From Rhexocercosporidium sp. MPI-PUGE-AT-0058 (Eukaryota > Ascomycota > Leotiomycetes > Helotiales), in contig JAGTJL010000007.1 in the NCBI GenBank assembly GCA_020746875.1, forward strand, positions 682,001-746,000: a stretch of 64,000 nucleotides of DNA, written 5' to 3'. The notes under the pieces were generated by a model, which saw only the letters and a program-made list of their open reading frames with translations, searched no databases and had not been told where the DNA came from. Every line of letters starts with the position of its first letter. The stretch's first letter is position 1. Shown here piece by piece: positions 53,957-63,040 of the stretch. A program made the position numbers and the translations under genes.

Positions 53957-54739
53957 GACGAGTCTGATGATTAAGTACTCGTGGTCGAGGTGGAGAATTC
54001 TTATGTTGCTATCGACTCCAATGACTTTCCTCTACCAGGCTATCACAACGACCGCCTGCCATCAAAAACTGTTTTTTTTTCTCGCCATTAGGTACCAAGA
54101 AACAGACGAAATTACCGTTGAACACAAAAAGAAGAAGCTAGAGACATAGCTCTATTGCCCAATGCAAAGAAGAAGGAAACAGAGGTAGCTTATGGAAACT
54201 CGAGTTGGCGTCCAACTATTGATACAAACTCTAGCGACAACTTGCCCCCACCAAAGTAAATTTACATCTTTGGACCCGAGTGGTCGCTGTTCTAACCTGC
54301 GCTAAGCCCTCAATCTGAGCACAATAATGAGTCAAGGGCATTACGCACAAAGAGTGTCGTTGATGTAACCCTTGAGAATCAGCACAATCTTCATGTCATC
54401 TACATATGGATATATGGAGTGTTATGGATGCTTATAATACAGCCATCACTTTGAATCTGTTAAAATATCGTGAGAGCGTCCATTCTTGCTCTCTTATCTC
54501 ATTCATTCAAGTCTTCATCTGAGCCGGCTCTGATCTGTTTGGCCCACTCGTACGTGACTCATGGGCGTCATTTAACCGCGAATCGGCGAAATTGAAACAA
54601 CAGAAGGGAGTTTGCCATGGGTCTCTAGTAATATGGCTGCGCATCTTAAGACAGAGGCCATCTCAAGAAGCGTACATGGTTGGCAACCATACCAATGTAG
54701 AAACAGGACCGACATCTTATATGATGAGATTAGGTTGTG
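53957..54739. other. Intergenic, nothing recognised
   Basis: About 0.8 kb; AT-leaning stretches and short frames only. Confidence 0.4.
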
Positions 54740-55797
54740 CTATATGCGTGCGGCAAGCGAGAGTCCGTATCCGATACTAGAGAACAGTTTCGTGATATGT
54801 TCCTGCCGGTCTGACAGCTTCTCGAGTATCATTTCCGCAAATTTGCTATCCCATCCCGACCGCACCTTGAGGACGGCTTGCTCAAACCCAGGAGGATATA
54901 CACCCGCGAAAGCCCAGTCAATTAACCACACCTTGCCTTCCGCGTCGAGGACAAGATTCCGCCGGGCAATATCCTGATGTGTGAGCACAAGCCTCCGGAA
55001 TTTGAACCTTGGTGCACGTTGATCGAGCTGTTGGAATTGTATACAGACGTCGATCTTGTGATTGCACCAGTCTTCCAGGTCCTGCAACGATGCGAAGGGG
55101 CCTGCGCCGTATTCGGTAAACCACGGACCAACGAACTTCTGGGTGCCTGTCCATCCGACAGGTCCTGGTGGTAGTGTAAGAATCGTCGACTGCATCTTCT
55201 CGACCATAGCCACAGTCTGGCCAACCACCGACTGCTTTTGCTCCGCGTCCAGAGAGTCCCAACACTCGTCCACTGTTGGTCCTGGTAAATAGTCCATGAC
55301 GATATAATCAACCTTCACGAGCCGCCCATCTACCCATCCTGGGACATCGGCAGCGAAGGTGCGGTGAACTTTAGGGACGGGCAGTCCTAGCTTTTCGGCA
55401 GCGAAGATCATGTTCTGCGCCTCGCTCGAATAGACGCCTTCTCCACCCTTGCAAGCAAGGCATTGGGAGAGTCGCACAACGGTCACCCCGCCATAGTCGT
55501 GAAGTTTTGGTGCGGTAGCGAACAACAGCGCTAGCTGTTGGTCCGAGATGGAGGATAACTCCAGATTATCTAGCGGAAATGAAAGGCTGTCATCTCTTGC
55601 CTTGGGCTACTCAGCTTACGTTAGTATGCTCAAAAAACTCGAAATATTTTGACTTCACGTACATCTCTATAAGGCTTTCCAAACGCATCCTGATCACTAA
55701 AATGATCACTCCCACTATCTACTATTGGGTTTGTTTGCTGTTTAGACTGTCTAAGGCGCTTTCGAGCTTCTGAATGCTTGGAAAATGACGATCCCAT
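54740..55797 (-). CDS. Aminoglycoside/choline-kinase-like phosphotransferase (APH family)
   Basis: Exons 55797-55663 and 55606-54740 give 333 residues. The 57-nt intron has a GTACGT donor, a perfect ACTAAC branch and a TAG acceptor. This supplies an ATG (MGSSFSKHSEARKRLRQSK) in place of a non-ATG start inside the second exon. APH/choline-kinase features are the hinge YIVMDYLPGPTVDECW, the catalytic loop LTHQDIARRN (H255, D257 and N262, the HxDxxxxN Brenner motif) and the metal-binding LIDWAFAG (D275). Fungal members are numerous, act on small molecules and are mostly uncharacterised; antibiotic resistance should not be assumed. The N-lobe looks short and the Gly-rich loop is not evident, so substrate and activity are uncertain. 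Confidence 0.8.
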
Positions 55798-56228
55798 CTC
55801 AAGACGGGGGTGGAACTCCGGAAGGGGCGACTATCGGGGCTAAGATATTGGAAGCCAGTGTGGTGGTTTGGGATTCGTCGATGAGTGAATTAGAGAGCGA
55901 AGCCGCCGATATAACCAAGCCTGGAACTTGAAGCGCGCGCCTGAGCTGAAACATGAATGTGTTTCAATGCTACAGTAAGAGTCAAAATCGTGGCCAGGTT
56001 GGTTGGAATAAACGTCTAGGACATTGATATGCGGTTGCCTCAACGTCAGCCCGCAATAGGAAGAAACCGTGGGGCTGATCACGTGGACTTTTAGTGTGGA
56101 CTTTTGCTGAGTAATCAATTCTGATGGCTATGTGCAGGATGCGCATTCATTGAACTAATTAGCTAGATATAACAACCAGATAAGTACATATTTACTCCGA
56201 ACATCAATCACTCAATAGTTTCTCAAAG
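55798..56228. other. Intergenic, nothing recognised
   Basis: 430 bp between two minus-strand genes; no supported feature. Confidence 0.35.
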
Positions 56229-56921
56229 CTACACCCGACCCCGAAAGGCGCCCCTCCCAGCCCAGCCTCCATACGTCGTGTTCTTCATATAACTCCCATG
56301 AGTCACTCCAACCTGCTTTGTTGCATGCCCACGCACCCACTCCTGGCTTATCACTCCTGCTAGGTCATGTCCGCCCTGAATGAGGCGATGACGAGTGAAG
56401 AGGTTGAATTGGTCGAGAATCCACCCAGTGCAGCCCCTTCCTCTCGTCGTGAAGTCATACAAGTGATTGCCGTCGATAATGATCACATCCATGAACTGGC
56501 CGACCGAATGTCCTGGGTTGGCAGGAATGGTTACTGTTCTCTCCTGGTTACGGGTGATGGCGTACCGCCGCGGCTCAGCGGTTAATCGACCGCGGTAGCC
56601 GTGATTAGGTGCTGGCGCTCCGAGTACGGTGGATGGGTCCATGTTGAGGCGGACGGACTCCTTGGGACCAGTCTGGAGATAGATGCTCCAGTGGTTTCCA
56701 CCAGTCTCGAGGACCGTCTGAGCGACGAAATGAACGTGGGTGACGATGCGAGCGCGAATCTGAGTCTCGTCACCCTCATAACGGACCGGGTCGTAGTTCT
56801 GTAATTCTTGAGACCCTCCTCCGCCTGCCTGTCCGCCTCCTGCCTTCTTTCCGCCCCCGCCGGATTTTCTGCCACCGCCTCCCTGTTTGGACCTGCTTGG
56901 TTTACTCGGGCCGCATCCCAT
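56229..56921 (-). CDS. MGC-starting, Gly-linker protein with DUF7770-like domain
   Basis: Single exon, 230 residues. The N-terminus MGCGPSKPSRSK fits an N-myristoylation plus palmitoylation signal (Gly2, Cys3 and a following basic patch), so membrane anchoring is likely. A Gly-rich linker follows (about residues 14-37). The folded domain (about 45-225) contains THVHFVAQTVLETGGNHWSI, YLQTGPKESVRLNM, ITRNQERTVTIPANPGHSVG, QFMDVIIIDGNHLYDFTTRG and GCTGWILDQFNLF. I associate this with an uncharacterised fungal domain family (I believe DUF7770). No catalytic function is known to me. A TATA-like element (AGTATAAAA) lies about 140 bp upstream, near 57057-57066. Confidence 0.72.
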   Translation of the reverse strand: MGCGPSKPSRSKQGGGGRKSGGGGKKAGGGQAGGGGSQELQNYDPVRYEGDETQIRARIVTHVHFVAQTVLETGGNHWSIYLQTGPKESVRLNMDPSTVLGAPAPNHGYRGRLTAEPRRYAITRNQERTVTIPANPGHSVGQFMDVIIIDGNHLYDFTTRGRGCTGWILDQFNLFTRHRLIQGGHDLAGVISQEWVRGHATKQVGVTHGSYMKNTTYGGWAGRGAFRGRV

Positions 56922-57830
56922 GGTGAACTATGAGGTATTCGTGAAGGTAGTAGCTAAAGGTAACTAGAGAAAGAGAGAAATAAATCGATGCTGGTAAATA
57001 GATTGATATATGATTGTATGTACGAGAAACGTTCAGCTCAACGAAATCAGGAACTGCTCTTTTATACTATACACAGGTACAATTATCTCTGGCCTTAGGC
57101 GACACTTGGGATGCTATTCATAGAGTTGCCGCCGTCTACAAAACCAACAACCAACAACCAACATCAAGAAACACTTGGCCTTTGGAGATGGCCACCATTG
57201 AAACAGCGCTTATAGAGAGGATGACGAGGTTGAGGAGCCCAAGTCAACTGTACCGCGCGTAGAGAGAACATCAGGACGCTGAGGATGCTGAAGCACCAGG
57301 TACCGCGCGGATGAGAGGATGGCGAGGTCGAGAAGCCCAAAAACGGACCGCAACAGCCTTGTCGTCGATAAGTAGCACCGAGAGATCAAGACTGGTTCAC
57401 AAGCTCACTGCCACCCAGAGGCAACGTGGTTAACCAGGCCATAGAGTTGGCTGAAGCATGCTAGCATCCAGTGGAGAAAGCGAATACCTGTTCAGCAGAA
57501 TCCACCAGCTTATGACCGCCCATGGGCAGCACGGTAGTCCAAGAAGCGAAAGTGCTTCACCACACACTGTGAAGAGAGACGAGCCACAAAGAGATAGCCC
57601 ACCATCAAGGTCGAGACTCGACTCTTTACTTCATTCACTCGAAAGCCGCAAGTCAGAGATGGGAACTCTCCACTTTTATCTCACGAGTACTTCGCAACCT
57701 CGCTTTGTCTAAACTGCGCTTCATTTGATCTTCCTTAGCGCAACCCAATTCACATCCTATCTCATCCTTTCGACCCCCACCTTGAAAGCACATCCCTTTC
57801 TAGCTTGCATCTATCGAGAAGACGAATCTC
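56922..57830. other. Intergenic with short imperfect direct repeats
   Basis: No gene. GAGAGGATGRCGAGGTYGAG occurs at about 57215-57234 and 57313-57332, each followed by AGCCCAA. GTACCGCGCG occurs at 57250-57259 and 57300-57309. These look like remnants of a local duplication. Confidence 0.4.
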
Positions 57831-58279
57831 CTACGGCAGCACCGACGTCCTTGAACTCGCCGACGTATAACTCGCTTCCGTCACAGTAGTTACCACCGTA
57901 GACACACTACAAGAACTAATTAGTCCATCTCGCAAATCCAACCGAACAAAGAAAGCACATACTCAGTAGTAACCCCATCAATAATCAGCGTAACCCACGT
58001 TGTAGACGTACGGAACACAACACTCGTCGCCGTCCCTCCTCCCACCGTGACAGTCGACCCAAAACTCGCCGTAGCAGGCGCGATGGAGAGACAGCTGCAC
58101 GCGCTCGAGATACTCGAACTAGCTTTCGCTCCACTCAAACCATGGACGCAGGCGAGTTCGCTAGCGGACTTGAGCGCGCGTTTCCCGTTCCCGACTGTCC
58201 TGATAGTGCGCGTCGAAATCTGCGTCATGTGAAACGTAAAAATAAAAGACTCCGTCACGACCTCCGTCCTTTTGGATAC
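57831..58279 (-). CDS. Thr/Ser/Val-rich, probably extracellular protein, 3' exons only
   Basis: Exons 58279-57963 and 57906-57831 join in phase. The reading runs VSKRTEVVTESFIFTFHMTQ and on to NGKRALKSASELACVHGLSG, SSISSACSCLSIAPATA, STVTVGGGTATSVVFRTSTT, and after the intron VSTVVTTVTEASYTSAS to a TAG at 57831. The CSCL motif and T-x-V-x-T repeats are typical of secreted fungal cell-surface proteins. The frame is open upstream to about 58327 (GVFGCSPGCAQ), but no start codon or signal peptide could be placed. The first exon is missing from my model or the gene is truncated. Function unknown. Confidence 0.4.
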
Positions 58280-58696
58280 CTGAGCACAACCGGGGGAGCA
58301 ACCGAATACACCATACTTTAAATAGATTCAATGCATTGAGCTACATCCTCGATCTTCAAACACAAGCAGGCTTTTAACAAACCTTCCAAATCCGCCCGTA
58401 GCCCAGCCCAGAAAGCACCGGCGTATGCAAAGATACGCCAGATCCACCTATCCCAATCTTGAACGCCGGCCATGCCAGAACTCCAAGCAAACCGCGCCGG
58501 GGTATCGAATCCGAACTTCTAACCATGCATCATAGCATCATAAACCGCCCTCTCGCCGCTTCCATCCTATGCTCAATAAAAGTCAACTCCGAGGACTTCA
58601 ATGCCTTCAAACACCTTTCCGTACCCTCTCCCTCACTATTCCTCTCTTCCGCCTCCCACCCAAGCCCCCAAGCAGTCCATCATCAGCGCTCTCTTC

Positions 58697-59990
58697 CTAG
58701 CCATCGAATTTCTCCGCGCCAACCACAATGACTTTGACGACATTCCCTAGTCCCACCGCGATACTTCTCTTTCCCACCTTGCACACCGGGCCTAGCGCAC
58801 TAACCAGGAGATGATCCGCTTCAGGACTCGAGCAGAGGGGTAAAGTATAGCGCTCGCCGCGCGCGGAAAGCGCCCAGACTTCGTAGCTGTCCTGCAACTC
58901 GTCCTTCTGAACTACTGGAGCATGACCACAGCGACGGATGCCAGAGTTAGCTACTGGTTAGCAAGTCATTTGCAAAGGTAGAGTTGGAGATGAGACGTCG
59001 TGTTTCCGCACCCCGACTAGGTAGCCAGACTGCAAAGCTTCCCACTTCCCTGGATTCTCTATTTCATGTCTATGCTGCACCGTCTCGCGCCATAGGCAAT
59101 AAGTCTTGGAACCGGATGTGTAGGGGTCGTGGAAGCAGATCGTGTCACCTTCGCGTTTTGGCTCGTATGCTTGGAGTATGCAACGCCCGTCCAACGTTGT
59201 GTACGTTCGTATGCGAGCGCGAGGTTAGCGAAGCCGACAGAGCCGCATTGTAGTCTCCTCCTCGTACTATGGAACCAGCGAAGGGTGTTAGACACCATAG
59301 GTTGCGTAGCGAAGGTGTGCGTAACTTTGTGGCTTGTGATATCGATAAGGTCAACTGTGTGATTACGCACAGCAAAGAAGGCTGAGAGCGAGGGGAGAGG
59401 GTAGATGGAATAGACTTCTGTGTCGTCCGTTGGCTCGGGGACTCTGATGTCTTCAGACACCTAGTCTGAATCTGGAGATTGGGAAGCGATGTGTACGCAG
59501 CCCTTTTTGGATGCGGTGACGATGTGGGTTGGTGAAGAGGAAGATTTCTCGAGGCGACGGCGTGCGCAGACGAGTGGAGTTTTATGGATCTGCCAATCTT
59601 TGGCGGTGTTAGCTTCCGGGTTTAATTCGGTCATTAGGCCATTGTGGCGGATGACGAAGATGGAATTGATCAATCGATCTGTTTCAAAGCCAAAGAAGAA
59701 GCCTGCTGGTGTGCGGCCTTTGACAACGACATCTACTGATGGGCCCCAGCGTTGCTCAGGAATATTCCAGAGGAAAACTTTGTCCTTAGCCGAGAGGATG
59801 GCAAGCCAGTTTGAATCTCCGTCGATAGCGACTGCTAGAACAGGGAACGGATCGATGGTTGTCTCTGGATCATGAACAATATAGCTCATGATGCCTTTAC
59901 GTACATCCCAGATTCTGATCCATCGATCTAGGCCAACGGTAGCAAGTACTCCTTCGTTGGAGGCAGTGATGAGTACAACATCAAGTGTAT
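58697..59990 (-). pseudogene. SCAP-like WD40 C-terminal fragment, broken
   Basis: Starts abruptly at about 59990 inside a WD40 propeller (GHTLDVVLITASNEG, GVLATVGLDRWIRIWDVRKG) and continues through LAILSAKDKVFLWNIPEQRW and GLMTELNPEANT to SKKGCVHIASQSPDSD. It is then cut by TAG at 59461-59463, probably from TGG. The same frame resumes VSEDIRVPEPTD to GSVGFANLALAYE, shifts frame at about 59195 (LDGRCILQAYEPKREGDTI), and ends with KRSIAVGLGNVVKVIVVG at 58697. The order and wording match, as I remember it, the C-terminal WD40 region of fungal SREBP cleavage-activating protein (SCAP), which controls sterol/hypoxia signalling in the ER. The N-terminal sterol-sensing TM region is absent. Not a functional SCAP. 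Confidence 0.6.
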
Positions 59991-60343
59991 GGCCCCTGCT
60001 CTCCTACCAACGCCAGCTACTGGATCCTTCTCTGAGTCTTTGGTGATAGCTATTGAGTTGGATAGTGATCCTCGCTGCATTACCGCGGAGCACAAGGTCA
60101 ATCTGCCCCGATCTAAGAAGCTCGATGTTGTCAGTGGTCCTGATGGGACCTGTGTGACGATGCTCGAGTCAACCTTAGATAAATGTAAGTTTTACCAAGT
60201 CTACCTGGTAAATACACAAAAGATCGCTGACGCAGTAGGTGGTCGGCAACACAGACACAGTTCAAAGCAAGCTCGGTGGCACGGTGACTGTGAACTGCTT
60301 CCCGTGGTCCATTTTCACCGGAAATACCCATAGAAATCGCTAG
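59990..60343 (+). pseudogene. Detached 3' end of the secreted Gly/Ser/Thr-rich family gene
   Basis: Reads PALLPTPATGSFSES then LVIAIELDSDPRCITAEHK, SGPDGTCVTMLESTLDKC. This aligns with FMAIELDGKDDRCTTAEY and ELCMTMMQTALDHC near the C-terminus of the intact copy at 60992-63040. Both have an intron at exactly the same place, after the T of the DKC/DHC cysteine codon, with GTAAGT donors. After the intron the homology resumes as NTDTVQSKLGGTVTVNCFPW (intact copy: DTDTTIAKQGGTQIANCISW), but one base out of frame, so the fragment is degenerate. It ends at a TAG at 60341-60343. No promoter, signal peptide or core domain precedes it; just upstream lies the broken SCAP-like fragment. Confidence 0.7.
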
Positions 60344-60991
60344 AGAGGAGAATTGACGCTACTTTGATCAATATTTGGTACATTGTTACCCTCTGCGAAT
60401 GATTGTAATAGATTTGAGATATTGATGAGAGGGGGTAGCTTACATAGGATAGCTCGGATCAACTTCAAGAGAAATTATACGGGCAGAAGTCGAAAAACTC
60501 CGCGCCATCAACACAACGGCACTGTGACCCAGATCCTCCTCTGTACATTATTCTTTTTCTCTGAATATAAACAGTGGAATCTGGTGATGTAAGATTTCAA
60601 ATCAGTGTCTGAGCCTTCCTGTGATCAGTCTCACTGAGCATCACAGCCGCTCTTCTCAGAGAGAGAACTTCTTAGCCGCACCAAAGCTCCTTTAGGTCGA
60701 GGATTTACGATTTCCTTGTGTTGTGCCCGTTCTATAGAATACAATCGTGATATTCGTAGTTCCTAAATGTTGCTCGTTCGCATCTGGAAGTAGTGTAGTG
60801 GGCTTTGAAAAGTGGTGTCAATCGCTCTCCAACAAAAATGTGATTCGAACTACCTACAAAGACAAAATCGGATTGCTAACAGCATTGCCTCACATACTCT
60901 TGGGTATACTTTCATTCTCGCTATATAAAACTAGCCTCGCTATCATCAGGTTATCAAGCCTACTGTATATTCCAACGAGGCCTACACTGGC
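60344..60991. other. Tail-to-tail spacer
   Basis: About 650 bp between the detached 3' fragment and the 3' end of the intact paralogue; no gene. Confidence 0.4.
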
Positions 60992-63040
60992 CTACGCCGC
61001 TCGACACCTCGTCACCGAATTCGTTACAAGCACCGACCAAGAAATGCAATTTGCGATTTGTGTCCCACCCTGTTTGGCAATCGTGGTGTCTGTATCACCT
61101 GTAATATATAAACTTTTAGGACATGGAAACTTTTTCCACAGGTGGCGGGTGAGATAGGACTTACAATGATCCAAAGCGGTCTGCATCATGGTCATACACA
61201 ACTCGTTAGGGCCGACAGGATCGTTCACATAGTCATAAGGACCCAAGGCCGCCTGCTCGGTTTTTGGCCCGTTTACATATTCTGCTGTTGTGCAGCGATC
61301 ATCCTTTCCATCGAGCTCAATCGCCATGAACAGATCGGTACTGACATACTGCCCGGCATCCTTGGAAGGCTGGGTTACCAAACCTGTAAGTGAGGCAGTA
61401 CTGGTGACAACTGTCGTTTTTGAATTAATTGTTGCTTTCGTAGAGCAGAACTTTTTCACTCGCTTCAGCGCTTCGTCTCGAGATATCCCGGCGCAAGGTG
61501 ATAGGTTGCATTCTCCACGGGTAGCAGTGATCAGAGGCTGCTCTTGGATTATGGTTGGAGGCAAGGAAGCTGATGGCTGTGTGTCCGGAATAGGCGTTGA
61601 GAGTATCGGTGGCTCTACAGCGCTTGTCGCGCCGGGTATACTGGGAAAAGCTTCGGGTTGGATGATGCTTGTAGATGGCAGTGAGGTTAGAGAAGTGCTG
61701 GATACTGCGCTAACGGTCCTAAGCTCCGAGACAATGGAATTAGATGCCGATACTAGCTGTTTTCGTTGGGCAGAATTCCAGGTTGAGGCGGACGTTACGC
61801 TTGTCACAAGGGTGCTCAACGGCTTGGTATACTGCGCAGCTATTTTCCTATCCATCAAGGACATTTGACTGAATTCTTGGGCAGTGTTAAGTATGAATTC
61901 GGGGTGGATAAATCCCTCATTAGTCACAAGAGTGACTGTGGGGAGAGTGACATGTGAGGAGCCGGTAGGAGCCCAGCCGTTCTCTGATGGATCAGTCAGG
62001 ATTTCTGTAGATGTTGCTTCACAACCAGGACAGTAAGTCTCCGATGTCGAGGTTGAGAATGAGTTGGTATTCGTAGGTTTGGTTTGACTCTGAGACTCAT
62101 TTTCGTCTTCGTTGTCGTTCTTGTTGTCCTCAGTTTTTGAATCATTGTCATTTGACCCTCCTCCTCCTCCAGAGGAGCCAACATCTCCAGCACCTCCAGC
62201 TCCACCACTTGCACCTCCATTTCCGCCTAATCCGCCAATGCCACCAAGTTCCTCACCACCAAGGGCACCGAAGCCAGGCGGGGGTCCTGGTAGGGAAAAT
62301 CCACTACCACAACTTATCATGCATGGGAACTTCCATCCCCGGCCGCCCGTTCCAGGGAAGTTAATAATACCAAACACAGCGCCAGCTGCGTTTGTCTCTT
62401 CGGATGTTGAAACAGCGGTTATTGATGCCTGGGAACTTATGAACGTAGCAGAGTAACTCCAAACGTTACCATCTACAGTCATGACGGAAAGTATGGGAGT
62501 GGCGCTGCTAGATTGTCTTTCATTGACACCTGTTGTACTCGAGGGAACAGAACCAGGGGCAACAGGGTTACTCGGAGTTATGAATGAAGACGATGTGGTC
62601 TGAGGATTGATGATCATCGGCGTTGCCAGGAGAGTAGAGGTAACTTTCGAAGAAGAGTCGTGGCTGGTGCTCTTTCCTAGTGGGGAGCCTAGACCTGATT
62701 GCTCCCACAGACGGTTTGACGGGATTGTGGGTGATGATACAGGCAAGATGATAGTGGGAGAAACGAATTGTAAGTCGTTACTCCTCGCCGAAGAAGGCGC
62801 ATTTATTCCAGGTCCTGTGCCGACTGTGCCGACTGTGCGACGACTAAGCGGCTCCCAAGTCGGAACTGAACGATATGACCAGTTGGGCGTTCGCAATTCT
62901 CCATTAGAGTGTCTGAAATGGGTCTTGATAGACAATCCAGGTGTAGCTTTGATCTCCGAAGCTGAGCCACTAAGTTGAATACCGAGTAGGGCGAGGAGGA
63001 GGGCTAGAACAAAGAGAAGTTGCAAACACGGAGACCGCAT
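60992..63040 (-). CDS. Secreted Gly/Ser/Thr-rich modular protein, intact family member
   Basis: Exons 63040-61165 and 61098-60992 give 660 residues. The start at 63040 is chosen because it opens a signal peptide (MRSPCLQLLFVLALLLALLG). A Ser/Thr/Pro-rich stalk follows, then a core domain (about residues 195-265: SVMTVDGNVWSYSATFISSQ; FGIINFPGTGGRGWKFPC; GFSLPGPPPGFG). A Gly-rich linker and an acidic Asn/Asp/Glu stretch lead to a second Ser/Thr-rich part and a C-terminal Cys module (CNLSPCAGISRDEALKRVKKFC; AIELDGKDDRCTTAEY; CMTMMQTALDHC; final WSVLVTNSVTRC). Composition and signal peptide point to a secreted or wall-associated glycoprotein. I recognise no named domain. A split second member lies at 43096-44853 plus 59990-60343. 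Confidence 0.8.
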   Translation of the reverse strand: MRSPCLQLLFVLALLLALLGIQLSGSASEIKATPGLSIKTHFRHSNGELRTPNWSYRSVPTWEPLSRRTVGTVGTGPGINAPSSARSNDLQFVSPTIILPVSSPTIPSNRLWEQSGLGSPLGKSTSHDSSSKVTSTLLATPMIINPQTTSSSFITPSNPVAPGSVPSSTTGVNERQSSSATPILSVMTVDGNVWSYSATFISSQASITAVSTSEETNAAGAVFGIINFPGTGGRGWKFPCMISCGSGFSLPGPPPGFGALGGEELGGIGGLGGNGGASGGAGGAGDVGSSGGGGGSNDNDSKTEDNKNDNEDENESQSQTKPTNTNSFSTSTSETYCPGCEATSTEILTDPSENGWAPTGSSHVTLPTVTLVTNEGFIHPEFILNTAQEFSQMSLMDRKIAAQYTKPLSTLVTSVTSASTWNSAQRKQLVSASNSIVSELRTVSAVSSTSLTSLPSTSIIQPEAFPSIPGATSAVEPPILSTPIPDTQPSASLPPTIIQEQPLITATRGECNLSPCAGISRDEALKRVKKFCSTKATINSKTTVVTSTASLTGLVTQPSKDAGQYVSTDLFMAIELDGKDDRCTTAEYVNGPKTEQAALGPYDYVNDPVGPNELCMTMMQTALDHCKSYLTRHLWKKFPCPKSLYITGDTDTTIAKQGGTQIANCISWSVLVTNSVTRCRAA

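Noticed and set aside
55523..55525. Non-ATG start for the kinase-like protein
   Set aside because: An upstream exon with ATG at 55797, a perfect ACTAAC branch and matching phase gives a better model.
54740..55797. Reading the APH-family protein as an antibiotic-resistance gene or recent bacterial transfer
   Set aside because: It has a canonical fungal intron and belongs to a widespread fungal kinase-like family; nothing indicates recent transfer.
44853..59990. Classical transposon explanation for the 15-kb block
   Set aside because: No transposase, integrase, tyrosine recombinase, long terminal repeat or inverted terminal repeat is visible inside or at the edges, so only a generic insertion or rearrangement is proposed.
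61290..61868. 192-codon plus-strand frame inside the secreted-family gene
   Set aside because: Antisense to the intact 660-residue gene with signal peptide and paralogue support.
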